Shown here piece after piece: positions 45,257-54,858 of a stretch of 64,000 nt of DNA. Position 1 is the first letter of the stretch. Every line of letters starts with the position of its first letter. A program made the position numbers and the translations under genes. Location: positions 47,259 to 111,258 of the forward strand of contig JBDQQY010000033.1 in assembly GCA_039889035.1 (NCBI GenBank), given 5' to 3'. The stretch comes from Plantactinospora sp039889035. GTDB taxonomy: Bacteria > Actinomycetota > Actinomycetes > Mycobacteriales > Micromonosporaceae. Below the pieces are notes generated by a model. The model saw nothing but the letters and a program-made list of their open reading frames with translations. It was not told the origin of the DNA and made no database searches.

Positions 45257-45627
45257 CGTGGTTCGGACCGGCGCGGACCGCGAGCCGTGTAAACGCACCA
45301 CACGGCAGCGGGCGCGCCAGCGTTCTCCGGGTCACTGAGGAATGCAATGGGGCCGCGTCCAGCGCGGCGGTGGTAAGCCACTGCCGGCCGGCGACGCCGG
45401 CGGGGCGATCCATTCCTCGGGCAGCCGGCACATCCGCAGCAGATCCGCCAGATCCGCTGGGCGCCGTCGCGTTGCCGGCGCACCTTCCCCGGGCTCTAGC
45501 CTCGGTCTTTCACGGCGGCCGTGATCTTGAGTGTTGAGAACGACCTGTAGAGACAGCGAAGTGTCGGGACTGACCCGCGAACCCGACTCAACCTGACCAT
45601 TCAAGATCTGTAGCGGCGGCGACCGGA
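45257..45627. other. Intergenic region with a spaced inverted repeat
   Basis: No gene seen in about 370 bp. GATCTTGA at 45523-45530 is repeated in inverted form (TCAAGATC) at 45601-45608, with further complementary bases inside (GTTGAG near 45533 and CTCAAC near 45587). It may be the end structure of the IS630 remnant that follows or a large hairpin. The promoter of the glycoside hydrolase should lie just left of this. Confidence 0.35.
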
Positions 45628-46189
45628 GCGTGGATCGTCTTCGAGGACGAGGCCGGGCAGACGCTGCGCCCGCCCAGAGCTCGAACCTGGGCCCGCCGTG
45701 GACACACTCCCGTCCTTGGGGGGCTCGGGTCGGGTCTCGATCGCCGGGCTGATCTCCTACAAGCCCGGCCAGCGCGGCCACGTCTTCTACCGCCTCCGCG
45801 TCCACCGCGGACGCAAGGGCGAACGCCGCAGCCTGTCCGAGGACGACTACGCCACCCTGATCACCGCCGCGCACCGCCAGCTCCACGCCCCGATCATCCT
45901 GATCTGGGACGGGGTCAACACCCACACCAGCGCGGTGATGCGCCAGCTCACCGCCACCCGCCGCCGGTGGCTAACCGTGGCCCAGCTACCCGCGTACGCA
46001 CCCGACCTCAACCCGGTCGAAGGCTTGTGGTCAACGGTGAAGTCCAGCCTGGGCAACCTCGCCGTCGACGGCGTGGACCACCTCGCCGCGATCATCCGCA
46101 ACCGACTCAAACACATCCGGTACCGACCCGACCTGATCCCCGGCTTTCTCGCCCAGACCGGACTCAGCCTGGAGCCAGAACCACCATGA
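45628..46189 (+). pseudogene. IS630-family transposase remnant
   Basis: The sequence begins in one frame with AWIVFEDEAGQTLRPPRA (first catalytic Asp) and TWARRGHTPVLGG. Near 45715-45722 it shifts frame and continues SGRVSIAGLISYKPGQRGH, LIWDGVNTHTS (second Asp) and YAPDLNPVEGLWS (Glu) to a stop at 46189. All three DDE residues survive, but the N-terminal DNA-binding part is missing and the frame is broken. GTG 45698 opens the second frame but is unlikely to be a natural start. Confidence 0.75.
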
Positions 46190-46272
46190 CCGAAACAGAC
46201 CCCAGCCATTCAACCGCTGTATGCGGCCATAGAGGCTGGTCGGCCAAACCCTCCCAACATAGACTGTCTCTC

Positions 46273-46959
46273 ATGTCGCCCTGGATGTGGTTGGCGGTGC
46301 TGGGATTTCCCGCCTGGTTCCTCGTATTCGGTAGCCTCTTGGTCAGGGCCGTGCGGCGGCACCGCCGGGTAACAGCGCTCTCGCGTCAGCTTCGGCGGTT
46401 CCGAACAAGAGCACAGCACACGACGGGCGAGATCATCGACAACCAGATCGAGTCGGCTGTCGGCCGGCCGGAACTGCGACCCACTGTCGACCCGTTCACA
46501 ACAAACCTGAACATATCGTTCATGGAGGTACCCGGGCCAGGCGGATTGCTGTTCCGCCCTATTGTCCAGTTCAACACAAGCGCAGGCGAGGCGGTCCGGT
46601 TCGTGGGGTACACGCCCAGCACCCGGTCATGGGTGCCGAGCACGAAGGTACCCGTCAGCTTCGACCCGGATGATCCCGAGAATGCCGAGATCACCGGAAC
46701 GCGGCCCACACCGAGCCAATTCGCCAGCCTGCTCAGCGTGCTGACCTTCACAGCGTTCGTGACTGCCGGCGTCCTCTACCTGTCCGGTTTCCCGCTCGCA
46801 GGCTCGCTCACCGACCCCACCGACAACATAGTCAGTAACAAATTCCTTAGTGTCCTTGTGGCGGCAAGCCTGATCACGGCCGCCGTGGGCCTGCTGCTCG
46901 CCCTATCAGCCAAGCTGGTCACGCCCAGCTTCCAAAAACACCTGTACCGGCTTGGCTGA
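46273..46959 (+). CDS. DUF3592-type membrane protein
   Basis: 228 residues from ATG 46273; the longer open frame upstream only overlaps the transposase remnant. Helix 1 is MWLAVLGFPAWFLVFGSLLV (about 4-23). A soluble domain of about 110 residues has HTTGEIIDNQ, LFRPIVQFNTSAGEAVRFVG and KVPVSFDPDDPENAEI, the usual signature of DUF3592 proteins. Two helices follow (LLSVLTFTAFVTAGVLYLSG and FLSVLVAASLITAAVGLLLA). The molecular role of the family is unknown. It is flanked by transposase debris on both sides, but the gene itself looks intact. Promoter and ribosome binding site are weak. Confidence 0.7.
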   Translation: MSPWMWLAVLGFPAWFLVFGSLLVRAVRRHRRVTALSRQLRRFRTRAQHTTGEIIDNQIESAVGRPELRPTVDPFTTNLNISFMEVPGPGGLLFRPIVQFNTSAGEAVRFVGYTPSTRSWVPSTKVPVSFDPDDPENAEITGTRPTPSQFASLLSVLTFTAFVTAGVLYLSGFPLAGSLTDPTDNIVSNKFLSVLVAASLITAAVGLLLALSAKLVTPSFQKHLYRLG

Positions 46960-47061
46960 ACACGTCGGAGCACGTGCTAGCCTCGATAGTTCACAGGACT
47001 GACGGTTCGCCGCTGCCCACTTGATGGGTCCGTACCAAGATCGGTGTTTCCGGCTTTTCGG

Positions 47062-47928
47062 TTAGCAGGTCTCGGCGGCCGGCCAGCGGTCACCGAAGGT
47101 GATGGCGAAGGCGTTGAGGACTGGCTTCCAACGCATCGTCCATCGGGCGCGGCCGGCCCCGGTGGGGTCCAGGCTGCGGGTCACAAGGTACAGGCACTTC
47201 AGGGCGGCTTGCTCACTCGGGAAGTGTCCACGAGCTCGGACGGCACGCCGGTAGCGGGCGTTCAACGACTCGATCGCGTTCGTGGAGCAGATCACTTTTC
47301 TGATTTCGATGTCGTAGTCGAGGAAAGGAATGAACTCGTTCCACGCGTTACGCCACAGCCGGATCATCGCCCGATACTTCGTGCCCCATTTCTCTTCCAG
47401 GTCGTCCAGGGCCGCCAGTGCCGCGTCTGCGTTGACGGCGGTGTAGATCGGTTTGATATCCCGCTTGATAGCATCCGCGTCCGCACGGGACGTCAGCCGG
47501 AACGTGTTCCGGATCAGATGAATGATGCATGTTTGGACAGTCGCGTGTGGCCAGACCGCCTCGACCGTGTCCGGTAGGCCTTTCAGGCCGTCGCAGACGA
47601 CGAAGAACACGTCGGCCACGCCGCGGTTCTTCAGGTCCACCAGGACGCTCATCCAAAATTTGGCGCCTTCACCACCGGTGCCGGCCCACAGCCCCAGGAC
47701 GTCCTTACGGCCGTCCACGGTGACCCCGATGGCCGCGTAGACGGGCCGGTTCGCGACCTGACCGTCCCTGACCTTGACCAGTTTCAACAGGCCGTTCGGG
47801 CCGGTCAGCTCCAGCCCCCGGGCCTTAGCCTCGGCCACCATCGCCGCCGCGGCGGCCTGCTCCGGCGACAGCTGCCGCCCGTCACCGTCGGACTTCTTCC
47901 GTTGACTCACAATGTTCGATGTCATCAC
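47062..47928 (-). pseudogene. IS256-family transposase with an internal deletion
   Basis: 288 residues in one open frame against about 400-430 normally. The first ~48 residues (VSQRKKSDGDGRQLSPEQ...) are the usual start. The sequence then jumps at GPNGLLKLVKVRDGQVANRP, skipping the DNA-binding region and the first catalytic Asp. The second Asp (VVCDGLKGLPD) and the Glu region (CSTNAIESLNARYRRAV) remain. The frame stays open through the deletion, so a product may be made, but it lacks part of the active site. The ends may still be recognised by a transposase from elsewhere. Confidence 0.8.
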
Positions 47929-48202
47929 TCACAGTGCCCATCCCGCCGGACCTCGACCCGGCGTGTCGGGCCGGAAACACCAACTTGTTGGATTGGTGGC
48001 GGAGATCAGGGTCTGCAGCCATGATCTGCGAGGTTGTGGTCGGGGTCGCTCGGGAAACACCTGCCGCCTACGGGCTGGCTCGCGAACGGCCTGCGCCCCG
48101 GCCGCAACCGCCGGCGAGAGTGGCTCGAGAGAGGTCTGTCTAGCCCGAAGTTGGTCTGCCCTCCTCGCCGGATCCCCACTTCCGGCTTCGCAAGGAGGAC
48201 CC

Positions 48203-49255
48203 ATGCCCGCAGCGCTCGCCCCGGTCGTCATCGCGATCGATCCGCACAAGGCGTCCTGGACCGCCGTCGCAGTCGACAACCGCCTCCAGCCACTCGCCAC
48301 GATCCGCGTCGAGGTCAACCGCGACGGCTATCGGCAACTGCGTCGCTTCGCCGGCCGCTGGCCGCACGCAACCTGGGCGGTCGAAGGCGCGGCCGGCCTC
48401 GGCGCCGCACTGACCGCTCGTCTGACAGCCGACAGCATCGATGTGGTCGACGTGCCCGCGAAGCTGGCCCGCCGCGTGCGGATGCTCTCGACCGGGCACG
48501 GCCGCAAGACTGACCAGGCCGACGCCCTGTCAGTCGGAATCGCGGCGCATACCGCCAACCGGCTCAACACCGCGGTCGTCGACGAGGCGATCGCTGCCCT
48601 TCGCTGCCTCACCGACCACCGCGACGACCTGGTCCGCAACCGCACCCAGACCATCAACCGGCTACACGCGCTGCTCGTCAAGCTCCTTCCCTCCGGCCTT
48701 CCCCGCGGACTGACCGCCGACACCGCAGCCACCGCGCTGCGCAGTATTCGCCCACGAGCGGTGCTCGCCCGCACCCTGCGCCAGGTGGCCGTGGAACTGC
48801 CCGCCGAGCTGCGTCGCCTCGATCGGCGTATCGCCGAGGTGACCGCAACGGTGTCCGCCACGGTCGCGGCGTCAGGCACTACCCTGACCGATCTGCACGG
48901 TATCGGAGACGTCCTCGCCGCGAAGATCTTGTCCCGCTCCGGCTCCGTCGGCAGGTTCCGGTCGCAGTCCGCGTTCGCCTCGTACTGCGGGGTCGCGCCG
49001 ATAGAAGTGTCATCCGGTGACGTCGAACGGCATCGCCTATCCCGTGCCGGCGACCGGCAACTGAACTACGCGCTGCACGTCATGGCGATGGCCCAGATCA
49101 AACGAGCGACTCCAGGCCGCGACTACTACCAGCGCAAACGAGCCGCAGGAAAGACCCACAAAGAAGCCATGCGCTGCCTGAAACGTCGCCTCGCCGACGT
49201 CGTCTACCGCACCATGATCCACGACACGGAGGCCTCCCTACGACCAACGCCTTGA
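48203..49255 (+). CDS. IS110-family transposase, apparently intact
   Basis: 350 residues from ATG 48203 with AAGGAGGA upstream. The N-terminal DEDD (RuvC-like) domain shows VVIAIDPHKASWTAVAVD, AVEGAAGLG and GRKTDQADALSVG. The C-terminal transposase_20 domain shows DLHGIGDVLAAKIL, FRSQSAFASYCGVAPIE and RAGDRQLNYALHVMA, with the serine region typical of the family. A long untranslated leader (47935-48202), normal for IS110 elements, precedes it. IS110 elements lack terminal inverted repeats, so the ends cannot be marked. It is the only transposase in the window that looks complete. Confidence 0.88.
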   Translation: MPAALAPVVIAIDPHKASWTAVAVDNRLQPLATIRVEVNRDGYRQLRRFAGRWPHATWAVEGAAGLGAALTARLTADSIDVVDVPAKLARRVRMLSTGHGRKTDQADALSVGIAAHTANRLNTAVVDEAIAALRCLTDHRDDLVRNRTQTINRLHALLVKLLPSGLPRGLTADTAATALRSIRPRAVLARTLRQVAVELPAELRRLDRRIAEVTATVSATVAASGTTLTDLHGIGDVLAAKILSRSGSVGRFRSQSAFASYCGVAPIEVSSGDVERHRLSRAGDRQLNYALHVMAMAQIKRATPGRDYYQRKRAAGKTHKEAMRCLKRRLADVVYRTMIHDTEASLRPTP

Positions 49256-49440
49256 CAAGAGAGGTGCCGTTCCTGGCACAGTCCCCCGTTCCGCGACCGC
49301 GATCCGCCGCCACCAAACCCTGGTCCACTGTGCATTCTCGTTCTGCTGGAACACCTGGTTCGACCCACCGTCCACACCCGACACACCGAACGCCAACGTG
49401 CCGGAGCCGCCACGCGACGACTCCGGAGAAAGGGGGCACC

Positions 49441-49632
49441 ACAACCAGCTGGCCAGCTGACTACCCCTGCTGGCCCAAAGCCCTACGCGCCGTCCGCGCC
49501 TGGCTCACCCCATGGCTACTGCTGCAACGCTGGTGAACAGCATGGTCTGACAAGCCACCACCCGGCGAACTCCAACAACTCCTCAACGCCCTCGCGCAAG
49601 GCCACGCCCTCAACCTCTATTTACCACCATAA
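49441..49632 (+). pseudogene. Transposase C-terminal remnant with in-frame stop
   Basis: The frame reads WPKALRAVRAWLTPWLLLQRW, meets an in-frame TGA at about 49537, and continues TAWSDKPPPGELQQLLNAL and QGHALNLYLPP to a TAA. This is a common ending of actinomycete DDE transposases (ALRxVRAWLxPW...W...PPPxELQxLL). Everything upstream is gone. The stretch 49256-49440 before it shows nothing recognisable. Confidence 0.5.
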
Positions 49633-49664
49633 ACCCGACAAACTATCGCTAATCGCGCACAGCG

Positions 49665-49708
49665 GAGACGGCCGGCGTCGGACCAGTGGGTCCGGTGCCG
49701 GTCGTCTC
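49665..49708 (-). terminator. Long hairpin terminator after the membrane-protein gene
   Basis: Left arm 49665-49684 and right arm 49689-49708 pair over 20 positions (17 Watson-Crick and 3 G-T type pairs) around an AGTG loop. It lies 12 bp beyond the stop of the leftward gene at 49720-50643. No T-run. Confidence 0.7.
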
Positions 49709-49719
49709 GGGTTCCGCCG

Positions 49720-50643
49720 TCAGGAGAGCGCCTTGTTGCGTAGCTTGGTGATCAGCGCTGCCGCCTCCGAGGTGTCCGGCACGATCCCGGAGTACCAGCG
49801 CATCGAATTGTCCGCCTCCCCCTGACGCTCACCGGGGCGGCCGCGCCGGTAGATCGAGAGGGCGCCGTCGTCCGACTCGTGCACCCGTACCACGTCGGCC
49901 CAGCGCAGCGTCGGCTCCTCGGACGGTTCCAGCCCGATGCCGTCGGTGACGGACAGCCCTCGCTTCGTCAGCACTAGGTGCCCGAAGGTCGCCCCGGTAC
50001 GGCGCAGCGCCGTCTCGGACCGGGCAGTGGGCCCGCCCGCGCGCCGGGCTCGCGCCGCGTCGACGAACCGGTCCTGGTGGCGGTAGCCGTGGTAGTCGAG
50101 TACCAGCGGCTGCCCGTCGCGCTCGGCGACCAGTCGAGCGGCAGCGGCGGTGGCGACCACGGTGCGGCCCATCCCGCGCGGCAGCATCGTCTCGGACTCC
50201 CGTTGCTGGTCGACCCGCTGGATCTGCTTGAACCGCACCGGACGGATGACCAGTTCGTGCTCCGGCGTCCTGCCGTCGGGTCCGGAGTCGGATCGGGTGA
50301 CGTCGATCAGGCCGTGCTCGTAGAGCGCCACCCAGCGGTCCGGACCGTCGGGCGGCAACAGCCGGGCCGCGACCGGCGCGGCTAGGACCAGGATCAGCGC
50401 GTACAGGACGGCGACGAAGGCGAAGAACACGCCGTCCGGGTACAGGTCATAGTTGTATGAGCGGGGGAGGCGCCGGTGGTAGAGCACGAGTAGCAGCCCG
50501 ATGAAGAAGCCGCCGAGGATCAGCGCCAGCCACCGGGCGCGGAACCGGATCAGCGGCCGTTCCCTGCGATGCAGGCTGATCAGCGATCCGAGCTGATGCT
50601 TCTCCGCCTGCGGCGCAAGGGCGGCGGTAAGGTAGCGCTTCAC
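49720..50643 (-). CDS. Membrane protein of unknown function, 307 residues
   Basis: I chose GTG 50643 because GGAG precedes it at a good distance (VKRYLTAALAPQ); a longer frame reaches 50781. Two membrane helices are near 40-100 (WLALILGGFFIGLLLVLYH and FFAFVAVLYALILVLAAPVAA). A cytoplasmic part of about 200 residues follows with WVALYEHGLIDVTR, IQRVDQQRESETML, LVLDYHGYRHQDRFV and LRWADVVRVHE. This layout, two helices then PH-like strands around VRVxExD, is seen in bacterial membrane-anchored PH-like proteins; I cannot name a family. It is well terminated and monocistronic. Location between transposase remnants suggests it is accessory. Confidence 0.65.
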   Translation of the reverse strand: MKRYLTAALAPQAEKHQLGSLISLHRRERPLIRFRARWLALILGGFFIGLLLVLYHRRLPRSYNYDLYPDGVFFAFVAVLYALILVLAAPVAARLLPPDGPDRWVALYEHGLIDVTRSDSGPDGRTPEHELVIRPVRFKQIQRVDQQRESETMLPRGMGRTVVATAAAARLVAERDGQPLVLDYHGYRHQDRFVDAARARRAGGPTARSETALRRTGATFGHLVLTKRGLSVTDGIGLEPSEEPTLRWADVVRVHESDDGALSIYRRGRPGERQGEADNSMRWYSGIVPDTSEAAALITKLRNKALS

Positions 50644-50799
50644 GATTTCTCCGGACCTCGCTCCGACGCATCGAAGATCTGCACGCCCGCAGAGTATGAA
50701 GGCTCCGCCACCCTGGCTGTGACGGACGAACCGGGATCTGGCCACTTTTGTTGGTCGAGGCTGGTCCCTGCGTCTGTCCACTGTCTAGGTCTAGGGCGT

Positions 50800-51111
50800 C
50801 ACGGGTGCGATGGGTGCCTGGTTGACCTGCAGCCGCATCTGGCCGGTGTTGTTGTCGACTGGGTTGAGCAGATCGTCGGCGGAGTCCAGATCTGGGCGCG
50901 GGCGAAGGCTGATGCCGTGCGTTGCCCGTCATGTGGTGCGGACGCGACGCGGGTGCACAGCCGCTACGAGCGCAGGCTGGTCGATGCCGCGCTCGGGGGG
51001 CGGCGGGAGGAGATCCGGCTGCGAGTACGCCGGCTCTTCTGTAAAGAGTTGGGTGTCCGACCCGCTGGTTCGCCGAGCAGATCCCCGAGTTGATGCCCCG
51101 ACCTGTTGTTT
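50800..51111 (+). pseudogene. ISL3-family transposase N-terminal fragment
   Basis: The frame reads VVDWVEQIVGGVQIWARAK, then a zinc-ribbon start CPSCGADATRVHSRYERRL, DAALGGRREEIRLRVRRLFC, and after a one-base shift FAEQIPELM. CPxCGxxSxRVHSRYxRxL is the hallmark N-terminus of ISL3 transposases. The catalytic domain is missing. Confidence 0.7.
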
Positions 51112-51641
51112 CGTTTCGAGCCTGTATCGGTACGTCCCGGGGTCGGGTGAGTGATCCGGACCGTTTCCTACCAAGATCCCTACCCTCACTACCTATCTCT
51201 TCCGTCGTGGCGGGCGGGTCGCACGGCGTAGCGCCAGAAACAGGACGGCGGAGCAGCTGCCGCGGACGTAGTCCGGCCCCGCTCTGGTCACCGGCCGTAC
51301 TCGGGCCGACGGATCAGGCCACGGCGCCACCAGCCAAGGGGGCCCTGGTCTGTCGCCGACTACTCCCGGGACTGTCGTCGGCGGAGACCACGCGGGCGAT
51401 TTTCGTCGCTCGGACATTGAGATGCTTCTGCTGGCGAGTCGGTGCGTCGGATTGCTTAAGATCTCCCGGAAGTGGATCTATCGAGCCTGCGGATTACTTG
51501 TCTGGCATCGCGGAGGAACTGGGCGCCTTCCGGGGTGGGATCGGGTTGGAAGATCTGGGTTCCGGCTCGCTCGATGGGGCCCGACCGCGTTGCCCGGTGG
51601 CGAGAGTGCGGGGGCTGGGGCTGCTACCGGCGGGAGGGTCC
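51112..51641. other. No gene recognised
   Basis: A 530-bp region between the ISL3 fragment and the 3' end of the Hsp70-WD40 gene. Open frames exist on the plus strand but have poor composition and no ribosome binding site. A terminator for the leftward gene would be expected here; I did not find a strong one. Confidence 0.4.
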
Positions 51642-54233
51642 TCACCGTGTGGATCCTTCGCCCCTTGTCGGTGTTGGTGACGGCCGGCTGGTCAGGTGCC
51701 ACAGTCGCACGGTGTCGTCGTCGCTGGTTGTGGCCAGGGTTTTGCCGTCTGGGCTGAACGCCACCGCGTTCACGGAATCGGTGTGGCCGGTGAGGGGACT
51801 GCCGAGGGGCTGGCGGCGGGCGGCGTCCCAGAACCGCGTCGTCTTGTCGTCGCTGGTTGTGGCCAGGGTTTTGCCGTCTGGGCTGAACGCCACCGCGTTC
51901 ACGGAATCGGTGTGGCCGGTGAGGGGACTGCCGAGGGGCTGGCGGCGGGCGGCGTCCCAGAACCGCGTCGTCTTGTCGTCGCTGGTTGTGGCCAGGGTTT
52001 TGCCGTCTGGGCTGAACGCCACCGCGTTCACGGAATCGGTGTGGCCGGTGAGGGGATCGGTGAGTGGCCGGCGGCGGGCCACGTCCCAGAACCGCATTGT
52101 GTGGTCGTTGCCGACGGTGGCCAGGGTTTTGCCATCCGGGCTGAACGCCACCCCGTACAGCGGGCCGGACCCGATCGGGTAGCTGGTGAGCGAATCGCCG
52201 AGCACTCGGCGGCGGGCCACGTCCCACAGCATCAGGTGGCCACCGTTAGTGTCTCTGCCCAGGCTGATGGTGGCCAGGGTTTTGCCGTCCGGGCTGAACA
52301 CCAGCCCCAGCACTGAGCTGTTGACGTCGGTGAGGGGGGTGCCGAGGGGCTGCTGGCGGGCTACGTCCCACAACCGCACCGTGTTGTCCGTGCTGGCGGT
52401 GGCCACAGTCTTGCCGTCCGGGCTGAACACCACCCCGTTTACCGAGCCGGTGTGGCCGATGAGCGGATCGCCGAGGGGTTGACGGCGGGCCACGTCCCAC
52501 AACCGCACCGTGTTGTCCGTGCTGGCGGTGGCCAGGGTCTTGCCATCCGGGCTGAACGCCACCGCGTTCACCGGGTCGGTGTGGCCGATGAGGGGATCCC
52601 CGAGTGGCTCGGCGGCGGTGGGAGTTGGTTGCCCGGTGGTGGTGGGTTGATGCCCGGTGGTGGAGGGTTGCTGTCCGGTCGTGTGGGCTTGTTGCCAGGG
52701 GCGGACGATAGCCAGCACGGTGGCGGTGGCTAGGACGAGACACGCGGTGATAATGGCGGCTAGGGCCCGGCGCGGCCGCCGCGGTGTGGCGGCCAGCCGG
52801 GTTGGAGTAGCCGGTTGGGCTGCTGGCGCATCGGGCGTTCTCCTGTCGGTGACGGGCGTGTTTCCGCCGGTATGTGGCGGGTGGTCGGTCGAGGTGTCCG
52901 GCCGGGGTGTGACCGGCCGTGACCTGGTTTGCGTGTCGTGCGGTCCGGAGTGGGGTGGGGTTGTCGGTGAGTCGGCGTCGGGTGCGGTCTGTGGCCTCGC
53001 GTCGTTGTCCATGACCGTGCTGGTGGGGGCGTACGTTGCTGGCGGTGTGGTGGCGTGCTCTGGTGGGGCTGTGTAAGTGGGGCCGGGCGCCGTGGGTGGT
53101 GTGGTGGCGTGCCGGGTGTGCAGGGCGCCCTCGGCTACGACGAGTTCGGGTTGGTCAAGGATGGTGGGGGCGATGCGTAGCGTGCGGTGCAGCAGGGTCG
53201 CGGCAAGCGGTATGCGGGACGAGCCGCCGACGAGGAACACCCCGGCGATGTCTTCGGGAGGGATGCCGGCCTGGGTCAGCAGGTTCAGGGTGAACGTGGC
53301 GGTGCGTTGCAGGTGCGGGCCGGCGGCCTTGGTGAACTCCTCCCGGGTCAGGTGGACCTGGCTGTCGACCAGGGGCAGGTAAAGTTCGCCGCTGGCGTGG
53401 CGGGACAGTTGTTCCTTGACCGCGCGGGCGGACTGCCACAGGGTGTGGCGGGCTTGCTGGTCGGCCGGGGTTTGCGGCCAGTCCAGCCGCTGCCAGGCGG
53501 TGGCCGTTCCAGCGGTCAGGGTGCGGGCGTGGCGCACGACCGCGGCGTCGAGGTCCAGACCGCCGACGTCGGGCAGCCCGCCGGTGGTGATCACCTCGAA
53601 GCCGCCGGGTGAGGAACGGACCACGCTGGCGTCGAAGGTGCCCGCGCCCAGGTCGTAGACCACGACGCTGTGGTGGGTCGGGATCTGCTGGCCGAGCACG
53701 GCGGTGAAGTACGCCGCGGCGGCGACGGGCTCGGCGACCAACCGCACGCTGCCGAACCCGGCCCGGTGCGCGGCGTCGGCGAGCAGCCCCCGCCGGGTGG
53801 GTCCCCACGTCGCCGGGTGGGTCAGCACCGCCTCAACGGCCGCGCCTGGGCCGGCGACCCGCCCCGCCTCGGCCGCCACCCGCGACAGCACCGCGGCGAC
53901 CAGGTCGACGACCGGCAGTTCCTGCTCGCCCAGCCACACGGTGCCGTCGTCGATGCGGCGTTTCGGGTGAGGCTCCAACCCGGCCGGATAACCGACCGCG
54001 GCGCGCAGCGCGTCCACGCCGACCAGCACCCCGGTACCCGGCCCCGCGAACACGGCCGAGGCCAGCAGCGGCGATCCGTCGAACAGCAACGGGCGGACCC
54101 GCCCGTCGGGGCCGAGCATCGCGGCGACTGTGTTGGAAGTCCCGAAGTCAACGCCCAGTCGATTGCCGACCGTATTCACGGCAGGACGGTACGAACCCGA
54201 AGTCCGGGGCGGAATCATCTGATCGGATGACAT
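51642..54233 (-). CDS. Hsp70-like ATPase fused to a membrane helix and WD40 propeller
   Basis: 863 residues if ATG 54233 is used; the open frame extends further upstream, and GTG near NTVGNRLGVDFGT is another possible start. The N-terminal half is an Hsp70/DnaK-type nucleotide-binding domain: LGVDFGTSNTVAAM (phosphate 1, about 26-39), VVVYDLGAGTFDASVV (phosphate 2) and GVFLVGGSSRIPLA (adenosine). There is no DnaK-type substrate-binding domain. A Pro/Thr-rich linker leads to a membrane helix (ALAAIITACLVLATATVLAIV) and seven WD40 blades (VNAVAFSPDGKTLAT ... RLWDVA), so the propeller should lie outside. The last three blades are nearly identical. An actinomycete sensor or scaffold function is conceivable; no pathway is shown by neighbours. 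Confidence 0.82.
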   Translation of the reverse strand: MSSDQMIPPRTSGSYRPAVNTVGNRLGVDFGTSNTVAAMLGPDGRVRPLLFDGSPLLASAVFAGPGTGVLVGVDALRAAVGYPAGLEPHPKRRIDDGTVWLGEQELPVVDLVAAVLSRVAAEAGRVAGPGAAVEAVLTHPATWGPTRRGLLADAAHRAGFGSVRLVAEPVAAAAYFTAVLGQQIPTHHSVVVYDLGAGTFDASVVRSSPGGFEVITTGGLPDVGGLDLDAAVVRHARTLTAGTATAWQRLDWPQTPADQQARHTLWQSARAVKEQLSRHASGELYLPLVDSQVHLTREEFTKAAGPHLQRTATFTLNLLTQAGIPPEDIAGVFLVGGSSRIPLAATLLHRTLRIAPTILDQPELVVAEGALHTRHATTPPTAPGPTYTAPPEHATTPPATYAPTSTVMDNDARPQTAPDADSPTTPPHSGPHDTQTRSRPVTPRPDTSTDHPPHTGGNTPVTDRRTPDAPAAQPATPTRLAATPRRPRRALAAIITACLVLATATVLAIVRPWQQAHTTGQQPSTTGHQPTTTGQPTPTAAEPLGDPLIGHTDPVNAVAFSPDGKTLATASTDNTVRLWDVARRQPLGDPLIGHTGSVNGVVFSPDGKTVATASTDNTVRLWDVARQQPLGTPLTDVNSSVLGLVFSPDGKTLATISLGRDTNGGHLMLWDVARRRVLGDSLTSYPIGSGPLYGVAFSPDGKTLATVGNDHTMRFWDVARRRPLTDPLTGHTDSVNAVAFSPDGKTLATTSDDKTTRFWDAARRQPLGSPLTGHTDSVNAVAFSPDGKTLATTSDDKTTRFWDAARRQPLGSPLTGHTDSVNAVAFSPDGKTLATTSDDDTVRLWHLTSRPSPTPTRGEGSTR
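51722..52108 (-). repeat. 129-bp tandem repeats encoding WD40 blades
   Basis: Three copies with a period of exactly 129 bp begin at 51722, 51851 and 51980 in plus coordinates. The first two periods are essentially identical at DNA level; the third diverges in its last 40 bases. They encode 43-residue blades with the ATTSDDKTTRFWDAARRQ motif. Identity at synonymous sites points to recent duplication or gene conversion. Confidence 0.85.
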
Positions 54234-54490
54234 CGCTGCCCCGTTCGCCCACCGCCGTGCCGCCTGTCCCCGCTCACTGGCGGCGTCAGCCGCCCAGGCA
54301 CGTTCGACACATCTTGGCGATCTCCGCCCTCCGCCAGGCCCACCGCCCTGTCCCCGGCGCCACGCCTGCTGGCTGAGCCAGCCGGGACTATCTGGCCACG
54401 ATGCACCTGGCTTCCCCTCGTGACCCACGGGGTGCGAGTTGATTCGGAAGGACAACCAGCCCGTGATCGCCCAGCCCGTCAGGTCTGCGG

Positions 54491-54850
54491 TCAGAACTGT
54501 AACCGGTACGGGCTCATCACGTAGTTGCCGAAGTAGGGGTACGGGATCACCCGATGGTGGGTGCCGCCGCTTCCGGACTGCTCGTACCCCACATAGGAGG
54601 TCATGGTCCCGTCCGCCCAGCGTTCGAAGACCACCACGTGACCCTCGCCGTTCGGCGCCGGGTTGATCAGTAGGTCCCCGGCCACAAGCGCAGCCTTCGG
54701 GATCGGGGTCGACCGAGCGGCCAGCCCCGCCGTGTTCAGCCCCGGGCCGGGCAACCCCAGAGCCATCGAGGCATATCCAGAGCAATCGCGTCGGTACCCA
54801 CGGAACGGGGCTGTTGCGTTCGCGGTTTGACGGGCGTGGTCAGCCGCGTT
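54491..54850 (-). pseudogene. NlpC/P60-like cell-wall hydrolase, 3' fragment
   Basis: The frame reads ADHARQTANATAPFRGYRRD followed by CSGYASMALGLPG, GDLLINPAPNGEGHVVVFE and THHRVIPYPYF, ending at 54491. DCSGYxSMALGL is the active-site Cys segment, and GDLLxN...HVVVFE the His strand, of NlpC/P60-like peptidoglycan peptidases. The 5' part is missing: the sequence meets the IS6 remnant at about 54855. A start inside (ATG 54766) would lose the active-site Cys. The IS insertion probably caused the truncation. Confidence 0.65.
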
Positions 54851-54858
54851 GGCAGCTC

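Noticed and set aside
49441..49632. In-frame TGA as possible selenocysteine or read-through
   Set aside because: The frame is only a transposase tail without the catalytic part and lies among other broken elements; simple decay explains it.
51722..52108. Regular repeats as a possible CRISPR array
   Set aside because: The 129-bp units are contiguous coding repeats of WD40 blades, with no spacer pattern.
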